Shown here piece by piece: positions 48,884 to 57,664 of a stretch of DNA of 64,000 nt. How positions within the stretch are numbered: position 1 is the stretch's first letter; each line of letters opens with the position of its first letter. The notes under the pieces were generated by a model. The model searched no databases, was not told the DNA's origin, and saw only the letters and a program-made list of their open reading frames with translations. A program made the translations under genes and the position numbers. The stretch lies in NCBI RefSeq assembly GCF_018860915.1, contig NZ_JAHKQD010000007.1, forward strand, positions 62,001-126,000. Direction: 5' to 3'. Origin of the DNA: Colwellia sp. C2M11. GTDB lineage: Bacteria; Pseudomonadota; Gammaproteobacteria; Enterobacterales; Alteromonadaceae.

Positions 48884-49027
48884 TTAGAGCGCTTTACCTA
48901 TAGATGAACCTATAATAACGCCAAAAGCCATAATAAAAACCAACCCAATAAATGATGCTAGTACAATTAAGCCAGTTTTCTGATTTTTTGGTACCGATAG
49001 CCACCAGTTTTTCAATTCATTAATCAT
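48884..49027 (-). CDS. 47-residue single-pass membrane protein
   Basis: ATG at 49027 with AGGAAA 6 bases upstream, and TAA at 48884-48886. The product begins MINELKNWWLSVPKNQKTG and then has one strongly hydrophobic helix, LIVLASFIGLVFIMAFGVII, ending in GSSIGKAL. This is the N-in, single-helix layout of many stress-related small proteins. It is followed 11 bp later by the acidic protein gene. No homologue recognised. Confidence 0.72.
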   Translation of the reverse strand: MINELKNWWLSVPKNQKTGLIVLASFIGLVFIMAFGVIIGSSIGKAL

Positions 49028-49588
49028 ATTGTTTCCTTATAATATCGAAACGTGAAATTATTAATCCCAAAAATATCACTTAGAGACAAGCAATAGTAGG
49101 TTACAATCAAAGACTATTGCATATAAAACTTCACATACACTAGCCGAAACTTAAAATGTTGGTGATGGAATATCAAAGGCTACATTTGCTACATATTTCC
49201 TCATAAAATACTATACTTAATTATAGAAACCAATAACACATAACAATTTTATCGTGCACGAGTTTCGTACTTTAAGCATTAAGTTCTTTTTAACAAATAA
49301 CTTAATGCTTTGCCACTTATAGAACCTCTAATACTCCATACTGTTCAGAGAATGAAAATACCGATCCTATTTATCTGAATATGAGCAAAGCCCTAGATAC
49401 TGTACAAATAAAAAGGCCTCATAATAAAGGGCACTTAAAGCATGTGATAAATTTAAAAATGCCAATAACCTTGTAACCTTCTTGAAAATGAGGGCATCTA
49501 AATAATATGTTAGATAATTAGAATCACTCGATTAGGTACGATTTATATACCTAGAGTGGTGCTAAAGCGGTAAGAATAGCGGTGATAT
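49028..49588. other. intergenic region with a long hairpin
   Basis: 561 bp. The only structure is the inverted repeat at 49274-49310. A 31-codon frame at 49381 has no ribosome site. No tRNA or known RNA family is seen. Confidence 0.5.
49274..49310. repeat. 12-bp perfect inverted repeat
   Basis: AAGCATTAAGTT (49274-49285) and AACTTAATGCTT (49299-49310) flank a 13-nt loop. No U-tract follows on either strand. It is far from any start codon (247 bp from one gene and 278 from the other), so it may be part of a small RNA or a leftover terminator. Confidence 0.5.
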
Positions 49589-49903
49589 ATGTGTAGTACG
49601 CCAAGACCAAAAACAAGGGTAAAAGGTAAAGCCGGTAGTTCGGATAGTGTGTTATCGAATTTAAGTGTTGAGTCTAGAAGCCTGTTCGCTGAGCGGGCTA
49701 ATATTGCTCAAGAACGACGTTATCAAATGGCAATGAAACAAAGAAATGATCAACGTCAACATGATGCTTCGATAAAAAAAGTTACAAAAGCGGTAAATAG
49801 CGATGTTAATAATTCTCAAAACAGCTTAAGCTATTGGTTACTAAAGGCAAACTTAAAAGACCTTTTTATTATGTTATTCTTCGGTACGTCAAGACGAACA
49901 TAG
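49589..49903 (+). CDS. small basic protein, unknown function
   Basis: 104 residues, very basic in the middle (RRYQMAMKQRNDQRQH), with a hydrophobic end (LKDLFIMLFFG). No family recognised. The reading frame starts with ATG behind a weak GGTGAT. It is 56 bp upstream of olsF in the same direction and may share its transcript. An amphipathic membrane-associated protein is possible. Confidence 0.55.
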   Translation: MCSTPRPKTRVKGKAGSSDSVLSNLSVESRSLFAERANIAQERRYQMAMKQRNDQRQHDASIKKVTKAVNSDVNNSQNSLSYWLLKANLKDLFIMLFFGTSRRT

Positions 49904-49959
49904 TTTATATACTATTAACCACTTATAAAATTTAATTACGTTACCCATTATACCCCGTT

Positions 49960-51732
49960 ATGACAGATACAGATAAAACACGTTCAGACTTACGAATAGC
50001 ATCAATGGCACCTAATTCCTTCGCTGGGTCAGTGCTTAAGTTATTTGCTCCCTTGCTTGATAAATTGTTAGGTATTAGACGCTTACGTAGTATTTACGAA
50101 TCCTCTGATTTACCCGGTTTAGATAAACAAGCATTCTCTGAAAAGTTATTGAAATTGTTAGGCGTTCAGGTGTTGGGTGGCGAAGATATAATCGCTAAAA
50201 TCCCAAAGACAGGTCGATGTATTGTGGTATGTAATCATCCTTACGGTATGATTGAGGGTGTTATTATTGCCCATTTACTCACTGCCTTTCGTGCTGACAC
50301 CAAAATAATGGCCAATGTTGGTTTACAAATATTTAAAGAAATTAAAGACTATTTTATCTTTGCTAATCCGTTAGTACCTAAAGCACCCATTAATACTTCT
50401 GCGATAAAACAGTGTTTTAGTCATATTAATCAAGATGGATTATTAGTTATATTTCCTGCAGGTCGCGTGTCTTTTTTTAACTCGGATAAAAAAATAATAA
50501 CGGACGGTGATTGGAACCGACTTGCGGTTAAAATTGCGAATAAAACTAATAGCCCTATTTTACCTGTTTTTATTTCAGGTACTAATAGCGCTTTATTCTA
50601 CCGCATGGGACGCATTTATTATCGTTTTCGTTTATTAATGCTAATTCGTGAAATGCTTAAATTACAGCAACACCGCATAACCCTAACAACAAAAAACTTA
50701 ATTGAGCCTAAGCAGCTAAAAAAACTTGGTAGTATTGAAAAAATGAATGATTTTATACGATTACAGTGTTATTTAAATGACGAAGATTATCTCAGCCAAT
50801 GGCCTGAAGACGATGAACAAGGATCTTTTAAAGACGTTATTCCTCAGGCTGACAGTGAATTAATAAAAGCGGAATTATCTCGCTTACCGGCTAAGCAACA
50901 CTTGTTAGATTTTAAATCATATTCTGTCTACTACGGTTATCAACATCAAATACCCACTTGTGTTCAAGAAATTACGCGTTTACGAGAAATTACGTTTCGG
51001 ACACTAAACGAAGGCAGTGGCGAGTCTTGTGATACCGATAAATTTGATGCTACTTATATGCACTTATTTGTTTTTGAAAATAACAATGAAGAAATTATAG
51101 GTGCTTACCGCGTTGGTCAAACAGATCTTTTACAAAAAGACGGGGATATTTCACAGCTCTACCTTTCACAAATGTTTGATTTTCAACCTGAGTTTATTAA
51201 TCAGCAGCAACCTTGTTTAGAGATGGGGCGCTCTTTTATTATAGAAGCGTATCAAAATAGCTTATATGGCTTATTATTATTGTGGAAAGGTATTGGCGCA
51301 TTTGTTTGTCAGAACCCGCGTTATAGAACGTTATATGGCACGGTATCGTTAAGTAAATTATATGACCCACGTTCAGTCGCTTTAATTAATGATATTATGG
51401 TAAGAGACGCTCATGGCGTTCAGCCTAAAGCCGCGTTTGTTGGCAAGCTTCATCCGGAAGTAAAAGATTTTGCGAATCAGGAATCGGTGGGTATTTCGCA
51501 ACTATCGTCGCTAGTTAAAGCGATTGAAGAAGACGGTAAAGATATTCCTATATTATTGAAAAAGTACCATAAACTTGGCGCTAAATTTCATTGTACGGGC
51601 ATTGATTTAAACTTCAATCAAACCCCCGGCTTACTACTTAGTGTTGACTTTCCTCGATCACCTGACAAACTATTAAAGATTTATCTTGGTGACGGTAAAG
51701 ATGAGTACGTACAATATAGCGACGTTGATTAA
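49960..51732 (+). CDS. olsF: bifunctional ornithine-lipid synthase OlsF-like
   Basis: 590 residues. The N-terminal PlsC-like O-acyltransferase (about 60-290) has NHPYGMIE (H93 to E99) and FPAGRVS. The C-terminal GNAT-like N-acyltransferase (about 310-550) has ITFRTLNEG, DKFDATYMHLFVFE, IIGAYRVG and LEMGRSFI, matching the OlsB half. Together they make ornithine-type aminolipid from ornithine and acyl-ACP, as described for Serratia OlsF. These phosphorus-free lipids help marine bacteria under phosphate limitation. No Pho box was identified upstream. Confidence 0.85.
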   Translation: MTDTDKTRSDLRIASMAPNSFAGSVLKLFAPLLDKLLGIRRLRSIYESSDLPGLDKQAFSEKLLKLLGVQVLGGEDIIAKIPKTGRCIVVCNHPYGMIEGVIIAHLLTAFRADTKIMANVGLQIFKEIKDYFIFANPLVPKAPINTSAIKQCFSHINQDGLLVIFPAGRVSFFNSDKKIITDGDWNRLAVKIANKTNSPILPVFISGTNSALFYRMGRIYYRFRLLMLIREMLKLQQHRITLTTKNLIEPKQLKKLGSIEKMNDFIRLQCYLNDEDYLSQWPEDDEQGSFKDVIPQADSELIKAELSRLPAKQHLLDFKSYSVYYGYQHQIPTCVQEITRLREITFRTLNEGSGESCDTDKFDATYMHLFVFENNNEEIIGAYRVGQTDLLQKDGDISQLYLSQMFDFQPEFINQQQPCLEMGRSFIIEAYQNSLYGLLLLWKGIGAFVCQNPRYRTLYGTVSLSKLYDPRSVALINDIMVRDAHGVQPKAAFVGKLHPEVKDFANQESVGISQLSSLVKAIEEDGKDIPILLKKYHKLGAKFHCTGIDLNFNQTPGLLLSVDFPRSPDKLLKIYLGDGKDEYVQYSDVD

Positions 51733-51883
51733 TTTGAATATATGAATGCAGTTTAGTGGGTGATCATGAACTTAGTTTTACCAAAATAGTGGATTTAAAC
51801 AAAGTTCAGTACGCCCTATTCTTTCAAAAAAAGTTTAGCGGTTAGCATTATCCTTATCACCACATTGCACAAATAACGAAAGT

Positions 51884-52384
51884 TTATCTTGCTCTCATAT
51901 AACTTACCGTGGCGGGAGCTAAACCAAATGTTTGAGGCAGCGCTTTTGTTTGGGCAAACGATATTTGAGCAATCATAGCGTAATGATGAACAGCATGACT
52001 ACCAACAAACACTAATTCTCGGGCGATTGAGGTTTGTACTGTTTGTACATTTTTACTGGTCATCGATACTTCAGTTTTTAGTGGCAACAACGTGTTTAAT
52101 TGCCTTTCACTAAGGCTTTTAATCCAATCAGATATTTCATTTAACTTATCGATTGCAAGTGTTGGATGTAGTTCGACAGAACTACCACGTCCTCTCTTAT
52201 CATAATCAATTTCGTTGTTATGTAAACCTGACATCAGAGCAAGGTAATGATCAATGATATGTCGAATATGGGAGCCAGCTGAACTGATAAAGTTAGGAGA
52301 TATGATAGCGGTGTAATCCTCTTGGGATACTTGATTGAGGTATGACTGAGCTTGTTCAATAATTTCTAACTGGCTTTTTATCAT
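51884..52384 (-). CDS. DinB-like four-helix metalloprotein
   Basis: 166 residues of the DinB/YfiT-like fold. The metal-ligand-type histidines lie in AGSHIRHIIDHYLALM (about 38-53) and VGSHAVHHYAMIAQI (about 128-142). Members are often thiol-dependent or stress-induced enzymes of unknown substrate. It is 34 bp downstream of the anti-sigma gene and likely the third gene of the ECF set. No closer function is visible. Confidence 0.8.
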   Translation of the reverse strand: MIKSQLEIIEQAQSYLNQVSQEDYTAIISPNFISSAGSHIRHIIDHYLALMSGLHNNEIDYDKRGRGSSVELHPTLAIDKLNEISDWIKSLSERQLNTLLPLKTEVSMTSKNVQTVQTSIARELVFVGSHAVHHYAMIAQISFAQTKALPQTFGLAPATVSYMRAR

Positions 52385-52418
52385 TTTTCTTTATTTCCAA
52401 TGTTTAAATTAACTAATA

Positions 52419-52679
52419 CTATTTTTTCGTTCGACTTTTTAATATCGCTTTAATAAGTTCTTCAGGTACTTTTTTAGCTGGCTCGGCATTAGTAAACTCA
52501 GCTTGAGAAATACGAATGGTATTTTCGTATTTACGGACATAATTTTTACACTCTTTACACATACTTAGATGCAGTTTAAATTTTAAGCACTCTATATAGG
52601 ATAATTGATTTTCATGAAAATCATATAAAAAACTGTCAATTTCTTTGCAAGTGAGCATACCTGGAACATATTTAGACAT
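52419..52679 (-). CDS. zinc-finger anti-sigma factor
   Basis: 86 residues from ATG 52679, which overlaps the sigma-factor stop by 8 bp (ATGTCTAA). The ZAS zinc motif is HLSMCKEC with LTCKEIDSFLYDF upstream. There is no membrane helix, so it is a soluble sensor, unlike RseA types. It should hold the ECF sigma inactive until oxidation or metal change. An ATG at 52700 would lengthen it by seven residues into the sigma gene. Confidence 0.84.
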   Translation of the reverse strand: MSKYVPGMLTCKEIDSFLYDFHENQLSYIECLKFKLHLSMCKECKNYVRKYENTIRISQAEFTNAEPAKKVPEELIKAILKSRTKK

Positions 52680-53376
52680 TAACCGTCTGATCGTTAACAT
52701 GCCAATTCACCTTCCAATTATCTTCAAAGTTGCCTTTATCTTTTTCCGCTAAAATAGCCTTCAACAGCAGCCTTGCTCTATGAAGTTGCGTTTTTACTGA
52801 TGCTTCAGATATACCTAATATATTCGCAGTTTCTTTCGTACTTACTTCTTGGATGTCTCGAAGCAAGATAACGTTACAATATTTATCAGGAAGTTGGTAA
52901 ATAAGTTCATTAAGCGACAGTTTTAGTTCATTTTGTTCAAATAACTGCTCAACATTATGCCCTATTCCTCCCATTACCCCTTGTTCTTGCCCTTGCACAG
53001 AATTAGCACTAAAAACAGTACGCTCACCGTATTTATTGTAATACTGAGTAAAGCTTTCTAGGGATAAAGTGTTTTGTCTTTTTCTCTGTCTTATCAACAT
53101 TAATGCTTCATTGACTGTAATACGGTGCAACCAAGTTATTAAGCTTGAATCTTTTTTAAAAGCAGCAATATTTTTGAATACTTGAATAAAAGCTTTTTGC
53201 AACGTTTCTTGTGCATCGTCATCTGAAGTAAAAAAACGGCAAGCAACAGCATACATTCTTTCGCTGTACTGTCGTACCAAGATTTCATAAGCAAAATCAT
53301 CGTTGTTAATTAACTTATCAATAAGTTCATTTTCTTTCGCTTGCTCAACAATCGCAGAGGTGTGTACTTTCAACAA
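52672..53376 (-). CDS. ECF-type RNA polymerase sigma factor
   Basis: 234 residues. Region 2 is at about 22-95 (YEILVRQYSERMYAVACRFF, DDDAQETLQKAFIQVFKNI) and region 4 at about 155-215 (LPDKYCNVILLRDIQEVSTKE and ISEASVKTQLHRARLLLK). The linker of about 50 residues between them is long and glutamine/glycine-rich. It is translationally overlapped with its anti-sigma and followed by a DinB-like gene. Target promoters are not determined. Confidence 0.9.
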   Translation of the reverse strand: MLKVHTSAIVEQAKENELIDKLINNDDFAYEILVRQYSERMYAVACRFFTSDDDAQETLQKAFIQVFKNIAAFKKDSSLITWLHRITVNEALMLIRQRKRQNTLSLESFTQYYNKYGERTVFSANSVQGQEQGVMGGIGHNVEQLFEQNELKLSLNELIYQLPDKYCNVILLRDIQEVSTKETANILGISEASVKTQLHRARLLLKAILAEKDKGNFEDNWKVNWHVNDQTVNV

Positions 53377-53527
53377 TGTATAACCTTTAAATTAGTGAGC
53401 GTAAAAATAGTTATTTAAATAGAACGATTAAAGCAGAGTTTTATTTCATATAGATGAAAATTAATAAAAAACACAAATAAATGTTCATTAAAAAGACGAT
53501 TTTAACTTAGGTTTAACTTGTTTAACC

Positions 53528-54679
53528 TTATTGGGGCGGGCTATTTTCTGCTAATAGCGGCAAGCTCTTCTTGGGTTTGAGGCCAAATAGAAAGCGTAAT
53601 GAATTAAATGGTTTAATGATAAAGAGACAAATTGCACTGGTAATAATAAATGATAAAACGAATAGCAGTATGATTTTAACCACTATTGGTGCTTCCAACC
53701 CAATGACATAATAACCAACAACCACGATAACTGTTTGATGAAAGATGTAAAAAGGATAAATTAATTCATTACTAAGGCGTAACCATTGAGGAGTTTTGCA
53801 TAAATAAAACTGTCCATAACCTAAAATAGTTAACAGTGCCGACCATGCCACCAAACAACAAACTAACCACCAAATAGACCAACGTGCATCTAAGGATAAA
53901 TACTCACTAAGATCGGGTGAATAGTAATACGCATAAAAAATAATGGTAGCGATCAGTAATATCATTAAGTTATAAAGTCGCTGTTCGCCTATCGCTTGCC
54001 AAACATCTTTACTTTGAATGAAGACCATACCCGCGATAAAAAAGAAGAAGTAATAGGTGGACGATGATAAATTTTCAATTTTATTATCGTCGCTGGTAAA
54101 AGTTAAAGAAAAGTATATTTTTATCCCAATAAGTAAACAAACAAGTAAAAACAAACCGGCTTTATATGTACTCAGTTTTACGACATTATTGATAATTAGC
54201 GCCCCAAATTTAGTGCTTAAAAGTTTATTAATGGGAATGGCAAGCAAAGCAAAAACAATGAGATATTCGATAAACCAAAGGTGGTTAGATTCAAATTTAA
54301 GCACAAGTTTAGGAAATTCCTGCCAGTAGGATTGCAGCTCTGTAATATTTTCAATGTAAGTCTGTGGAGGTACCACTAATATTACCCCTACTAGCAAAGG
54401 GATAAAAAGCCTTGTTATCTTGTTTAAGGCAAACGCTTTAGCACTTATTTTTGATAATAAAATTACACTACCTACACCAGAAATAAAAAATAAGATCGGT
54501 AATCTAAATTGCTCAAAATAAACCATTACATCATCAAGTACTTTGCTTGAGTCATTATTCATAATGTGCCAATTATCACCATTAAAAGGCATACATACAT
54601 GATGAAGGAATACGGCAAAAATCAGTATAACTCGTAACCAATCTAATTCTGATAACCTTACGGTGTTGTTAAATGTCAT
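53528..54679 (-). CDS. acyltransferase-3 family membrane protein
   Basis: 383 residues with about ten helices. The N-terminal RLSELDWLRVILIFAVFLHHVC contains the catalytic-type histidine pair and FFISGVGSVILL follows, as in OafA/Nodulation acyltransferases. It adds an acyl group to an exported sugar or lipid, not known which. Monocistronic; about 150 bp upstream of the ECF sigma gene in coordinate order but separately promoted. Confidence 0.87.
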   Translation of the reverse strand: MTFNNTVRLSELDWLRVILIFAVFLHHVCMPFNGDNWHIMNNDSSKVLDDVMVYFEQFRLPILFFISGVGSVILLSKISAKAFALNKITRLFIPLLVGVILVVPPQTYIENITELQSYWQEFPKLVLKFESNHLWFIEYLIVFALLAIPINKLLSTKFGALIINNVVKLSTYKAGLFLLVCLLIGIKIYFSLTFTSDDNKIENLSSSTYYFFFFIAGMVFIQSKDVWQAIGEQRLYNLMILLIATIIFYAYYYSPDLSEYLSLDARWSIWWLVCCLVAWSALLTILGYGQFYLCKTPQWLRLSNELIYPFYIFHQTVIVVVGYYVIGLEAPIVVKIILLFVLSFIITSAICLFIIKPFNSLRFLFGLKPKKSLPLLAENSPPQ

Positions 54680-54851
54680 TGTGAACCTTTCAACTTAAAG
54701 CGTGTTAACGGGTATAGTATTTGGTCTAGTAATTATTGATGAAAACAACAACATCATTAATGACGCAAGTTAAACATAAACAATAATTGGCTAAATTTTC
54801 GAGTGAATCAAAAGAATCAGTAACACTTTTTAGTTAACTATCTGCTAGTTA

Positions 54852-55202
54852 TTAAAACACCATAGCATGATCAACTAAAAACCGACCATTTTGGTGCGTT
54901 AATACTATTTCAGCCACATACTCGCCTTCAACTTTAGAGCAAAACTGTTTCCAGATAATAGCTGCTGAATCAGGACGTTTAAGCACAGCAATAAGCTCTC
55001 GCTTTCCCCAGGTACCTTTTTCAGATTGATATTTTTCACATACCCAAGCTAGGTGCTCTTTGGTAACAATTGCTTTCGCTCTATCAGTAAAGTCTTGAAC
55101 ATGTTTTGCATGATTAATATCTGTCGATGCTTGCATCAAGTTATCCATAATAGGAGTCGCTATCGCTAATATTTCTTGATCCGACATTTTCATAAAATTC
55201 AT
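54852..55202 (-). CDS. small protein of unknown function, coupled to membrane gene
   Basis: 116 residues. A helical N-terminal half is followed by a beta-rich part ending FLVDHAMVF, with WVCEKYQSEKGTWGKRELIAV between. It looks like a small alpha+beta (NTF2/SnoaL-like) fold, but I cannot assign it. Its ATG overlaps the stop of the upstream gene as ATGA, so the two products are coupled. Confidence 0.68.
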   Translation of the reverse strand: MNFMKMSDQEILAIATPIMDNLMQASTDINHAKHVQDFTDRAKAIVTKEHLAWVCEKYQSEKGTWGKRELIAVLKRPDSAAIIWKQFCSKVEGEYVAEIVLTHQNGRFLVDHAMVF

Positions 55203-55576
55203 TCAAGCTCCTTAGTACGATTAATCACTATTTTTTTAATACGTCTTTTAATTATCTTTTGTTCACAATAAAGTTCGACAAAACCACCAACACCAAATGA
55301 AGCAATAACTAACAACCAATACAAAACCCTATCAAATGAGTGAATATCAGAAATATAAAGATATAAGTTAAATGGAATAACAAAGAACAAAATACCTAAG
55401 ACATAAATAAATGTCCTAAAAAATTCGGTACTAGTCTTAGCTTCTTCAATATATGAGTTAATAATTTGATCTGATGTATCTTTTAATTCAGGATATACCT
55501 TTCGTATCCAACGTAAATAATTCATTATTCCCTGCTTGACTTTATACTTAACTTCTTGTTGAAGATGAAAAGTCAT
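55199..55576 (-). CDS. two-helix membrane protein of unknown function
   Basis: 125 residues with hydrophobic helices at about 53-73 and 83-100 and a basic tail (KIIKRRIKKIVINRTKE). The layout resembles small inner-membrane proteins; no family recognised. The 3' end overlaps the next gene by 4 bp (ATGA). Confidence 0.68.
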   Translation of the reverse strand: MTFHLQQEVKYKVKQGIMNYLRWIRKVYPELKDTSDQIINSYIEEAKTSTEFFRTFIYVLGILFFVIPFNLYLYISDIHSFDRVLYWLLVIASFGVGGFVELYCEQKIIKRRIKKIVINRTKELE

Positions 55577-55604
55577 TAACTACAATTAGCCTAAAAAAAT
55601 AGCT

Positions 55605-55648
55605 AAAAAAAGCATTGCTACTTTTATCGTTTTAAAAATGGCAATGCT
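55605..55648 (-). terminator. rho-independent terminator after the lipoprotein gene
   Basis: AGCATTGC (55611-55618) pairs with GCAATGCT (55641-55648) with further A-T pairing in the loop; on the minus strand the stem is followed by TTTTTT. It is 68 bp past the lipoprotein stop. Confidence 0.82.
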
Positions 55649-55715
55649 ATTAAATTTATTCAATGTTTAGTGCTTAGCTCAAAGTTTACCGTTTATAGTA
55701 AACCTTTAGTGCTAA

Positions 55716-56804
55716 TTATTGTCTATCGTCAATGGTATAGCCATGTGGAATATTAAATTGACTATCATGAATTTGTTTTTCAGAGACTGATGTTACTTCA
55801 TAAATATATCGAACACGGGCATCTTTTTTCCATTCATCAACAACACCATCAACAATTTTATCCGCTTCATCTTTTATAATATTACCCAAAAAGCTGCTTG
55901 CAGCGTTGCCTAGGCCTTGAGAGAAATCCAGTGGTTTGTCTGCACGTTTTTTCTTTGCTACAGGGCACGCTTCACTTTTTTGAAACCACTCCATTTTGAC
56001 AGATAGCGGATAACCTTCAATGGTTGATAACTTTTGAGTTATGCTATTAAACTGCATCTTGTCTGTTTTTTCTACATCACCACTAAATGCGCTAATAGCT
56101 TTATAACCATCTTTACCTAGTAACCGTACTAAAGCATTATTATCACCAACAGTATCAAGGTAATTATCAGTCGCTTTTTCATGCACTTTCCAAGCATGGG
56201 TCATTTCTGCTGTCGGGGTTGTCGTCCAAAATACAAATTGTAATAGGTTAAGATCAACTTTACCTGCAGAATCTTTAAACTCTGTGACCCAAGTAGCCGT
56301 ATATTCTTGAGCGGGCAAACCGCCTATTTGACGCGTACTGTTTGTTGCAACAACAGTAAAATCATTTTTATCTAATGTTACAGCACAACCACGTTCTTCA
56401 TAAGTTTCATATTCTTCTTCCTCTTCTGAAGACGCTTGGGTTTTCGCCATAAAATTTTCAAAAAGATCAGTACAGCCACTTAACTTACATTCTCGATAAG
56501 TTTCTCTATCATTATCAACTTCCCAAAGTAAATTTTCAGTCATGCGGAAAATATTGGTAGTATCGTAATTAGCCCATCCCATATAAAAGCTGTCAAATTC
56601 AGCTTTTTGGTGTATTGCTCGCATATCTTCTCGTGTATATACGGTTTGTTTACCCGCGTGATCTGGTAGATATAAACCATTAATACTAAATTTTGCTGTA
56701 ATCACAGAAGTAGGATTTTTTGGTGTGTTATCAACCGGCGGCGCAGCACATGAAGCCAAAACACTTGCTACAGCTAGTGCAATAATCTTACGATTAAAAA
56801 TCAT
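55716..56804 (-). CDS. lipoprotein of unknown function
   Basis: 362 residues with an N-terminal signal and lipobox LASC (C19). An acidic stretch (SSEEEEEYETYEE) lies near residue 130 and the rest is mixed alpha/beta. Additional cysteines are at ECKLSGC, RGCAV and EACPV. The tail INIPHGYTIDDRQ-like end is polar. No family recognised; periplasmic or outer-membrane. A strong AAGGAAAA ribosome site precedes the ATG, suggesting good expression. Monocistronic with its own terminator. Confidence 0.75.
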   Translation of the reverse strand: MIFNRKIIALAVASVLASCAAPPVDNTPKNPTSVITAKFSINGLYLPDHAGKQTVYTREDMRAIHQKAEFDSFYMGWANYDTTNIFRMTENLLWEVDNDRETYRECKLSGCTDLFENFMAKTQASSEEEEEYETYEERGCAVTLDKNDFTVVATNSTRQIGGLPAQEYTATWVTEFKDSAGKVDLNLLQFVFWTTTPTAEMTHAWKVHEKATDNYLDTVGDNNALVRLLGKDGYKAISAFSGDVEKTDKMQFNSITQKLSTIEGYPLSVKMEWFQKSEACPVAKKKRADKPLDFSQGLGNAASSFLGNIIKDEADKIVDGVVDEWKKDARVRYIYEVTSVSEKQIHDSQFNIPHGYTIDDRQ

Positions 56805-56944
56805 TTTTTTTCCTTAATATGAATGAGTTAATAACATTTTCACATAAATTCCTGATTTTGATAAGCATTAAATTATATTTATTATCAGTTCATCAACGAA
56901 CATATGGCACAGATAATAGTGAGCATAAACAGGCATAAAAACGA

Positions 56945-56994
56945 CGTTTTAGCAGGATAAGTGTATAACTTATCGCAATAATAAGGATAAAACG
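56945..56994. repeat. nested inverted repeat
   Basis: CGTTTTA (56945-56951) and TAAAACG (56988-56994) enclose a second pair, GATAAGT (56956-56962) and ACTTATC (56968-56974). It lies in the 292-bp gap between the cupin gene and the lipoprotein gene, without a U-tract on either strand. An operator or a small folded element is possible. Confidence 0.4.
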
Positions 56995-57096
56995 AAGAAT
57001 CAATGATATTGGCTATGACTCGACGTTGCTACTCATTATAAATATAAAAAAACAATGCTAATACGATGTATTATTTAAACCTACACTACTGCTCCA

Positions 57097-57609
57097 CTAC
57101 ATTTTATTTGCTAAACGCTCAATCACAACTTTATGTTGAGGAAATTTACTGAGTAATTCTTCTCGACTTACTTCTATCATATCTTCTTGCTCCCAACCTG
57201 GTGCTACAGCTTCGCTTACTAAACCATATGAACCAGAAGTTAACTCGGCAGCTTTATAAGTGCCACCAGGAACGGCAAGTTGTAATTGCTGACCATTGAC
57301 TATATCTGGGCCAACCACCACTTTTTTGTAACGCCCATCAGGGTAAATCATATGATAAGTAATTGGCGCTCCCATATGATAAAACTCAATACCATCCGAA
57401 TACTTGGTATGAAAGTGATCAATATGATTATCTTCAGTCAACATATAAAATATTGCCGACATCGTTGTTCTTTCACCACGCACAGTACTGACTTTATCTC
57501 TATGATTGGCCTTAAATGTCTGACGAAAATACCCTCCTTCAAAATGATGTTCTAATAATAACTGTTCAATTACTTGCTCTTTAGTTAAGTTCGGGACGGC
57601 ATTATTCAT
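57097..57609 (-). CDS. cupin-domain protein (DUF985-like)
   Basis: 170 residues of RmlC-like cupin fold: GGYFRQTFKANH, TMSAIFYMLTEDNHIDHFHTKYSDGIEFYHMGAPITYHMI and GLVSEAVAPGWEQEDMIEV. This arrangement is the DUF985 family, of unknown function, related to yeast YML079W. Cupin residues H-x-H and the pair E/H needed for a metal site are present. Monocistronic or first of a small set. Confidence 0.83.
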   Translation of the reverse strand: MNNAVPNLTKEQVIEQLLLEHHFEGGYFRQTFKANHRDKVSTVRGERTTMSAIFYMLTEDNHIDHFHTKYSDGIEFYHMGAPITYHMIYPDGRYKKVVVGPDIVNGQQLQLAVPGGTYKAAELTSGSYGLVSEAVAPGWEQEDMIEVSREELLSKFPQHKVVIERLANKM

Positions 57610-57664
57610 AATCGTTTAATTACCTTTAGTGGTGTTTTAGCTAGTATTCAATCACGGTATAAAA

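Noticed and set aside
49381-49476. 31-codon ORF in the intergenic gap
   Set aside because: No ribosome site, no recognisable product, and composition typical of non-coding DNA.
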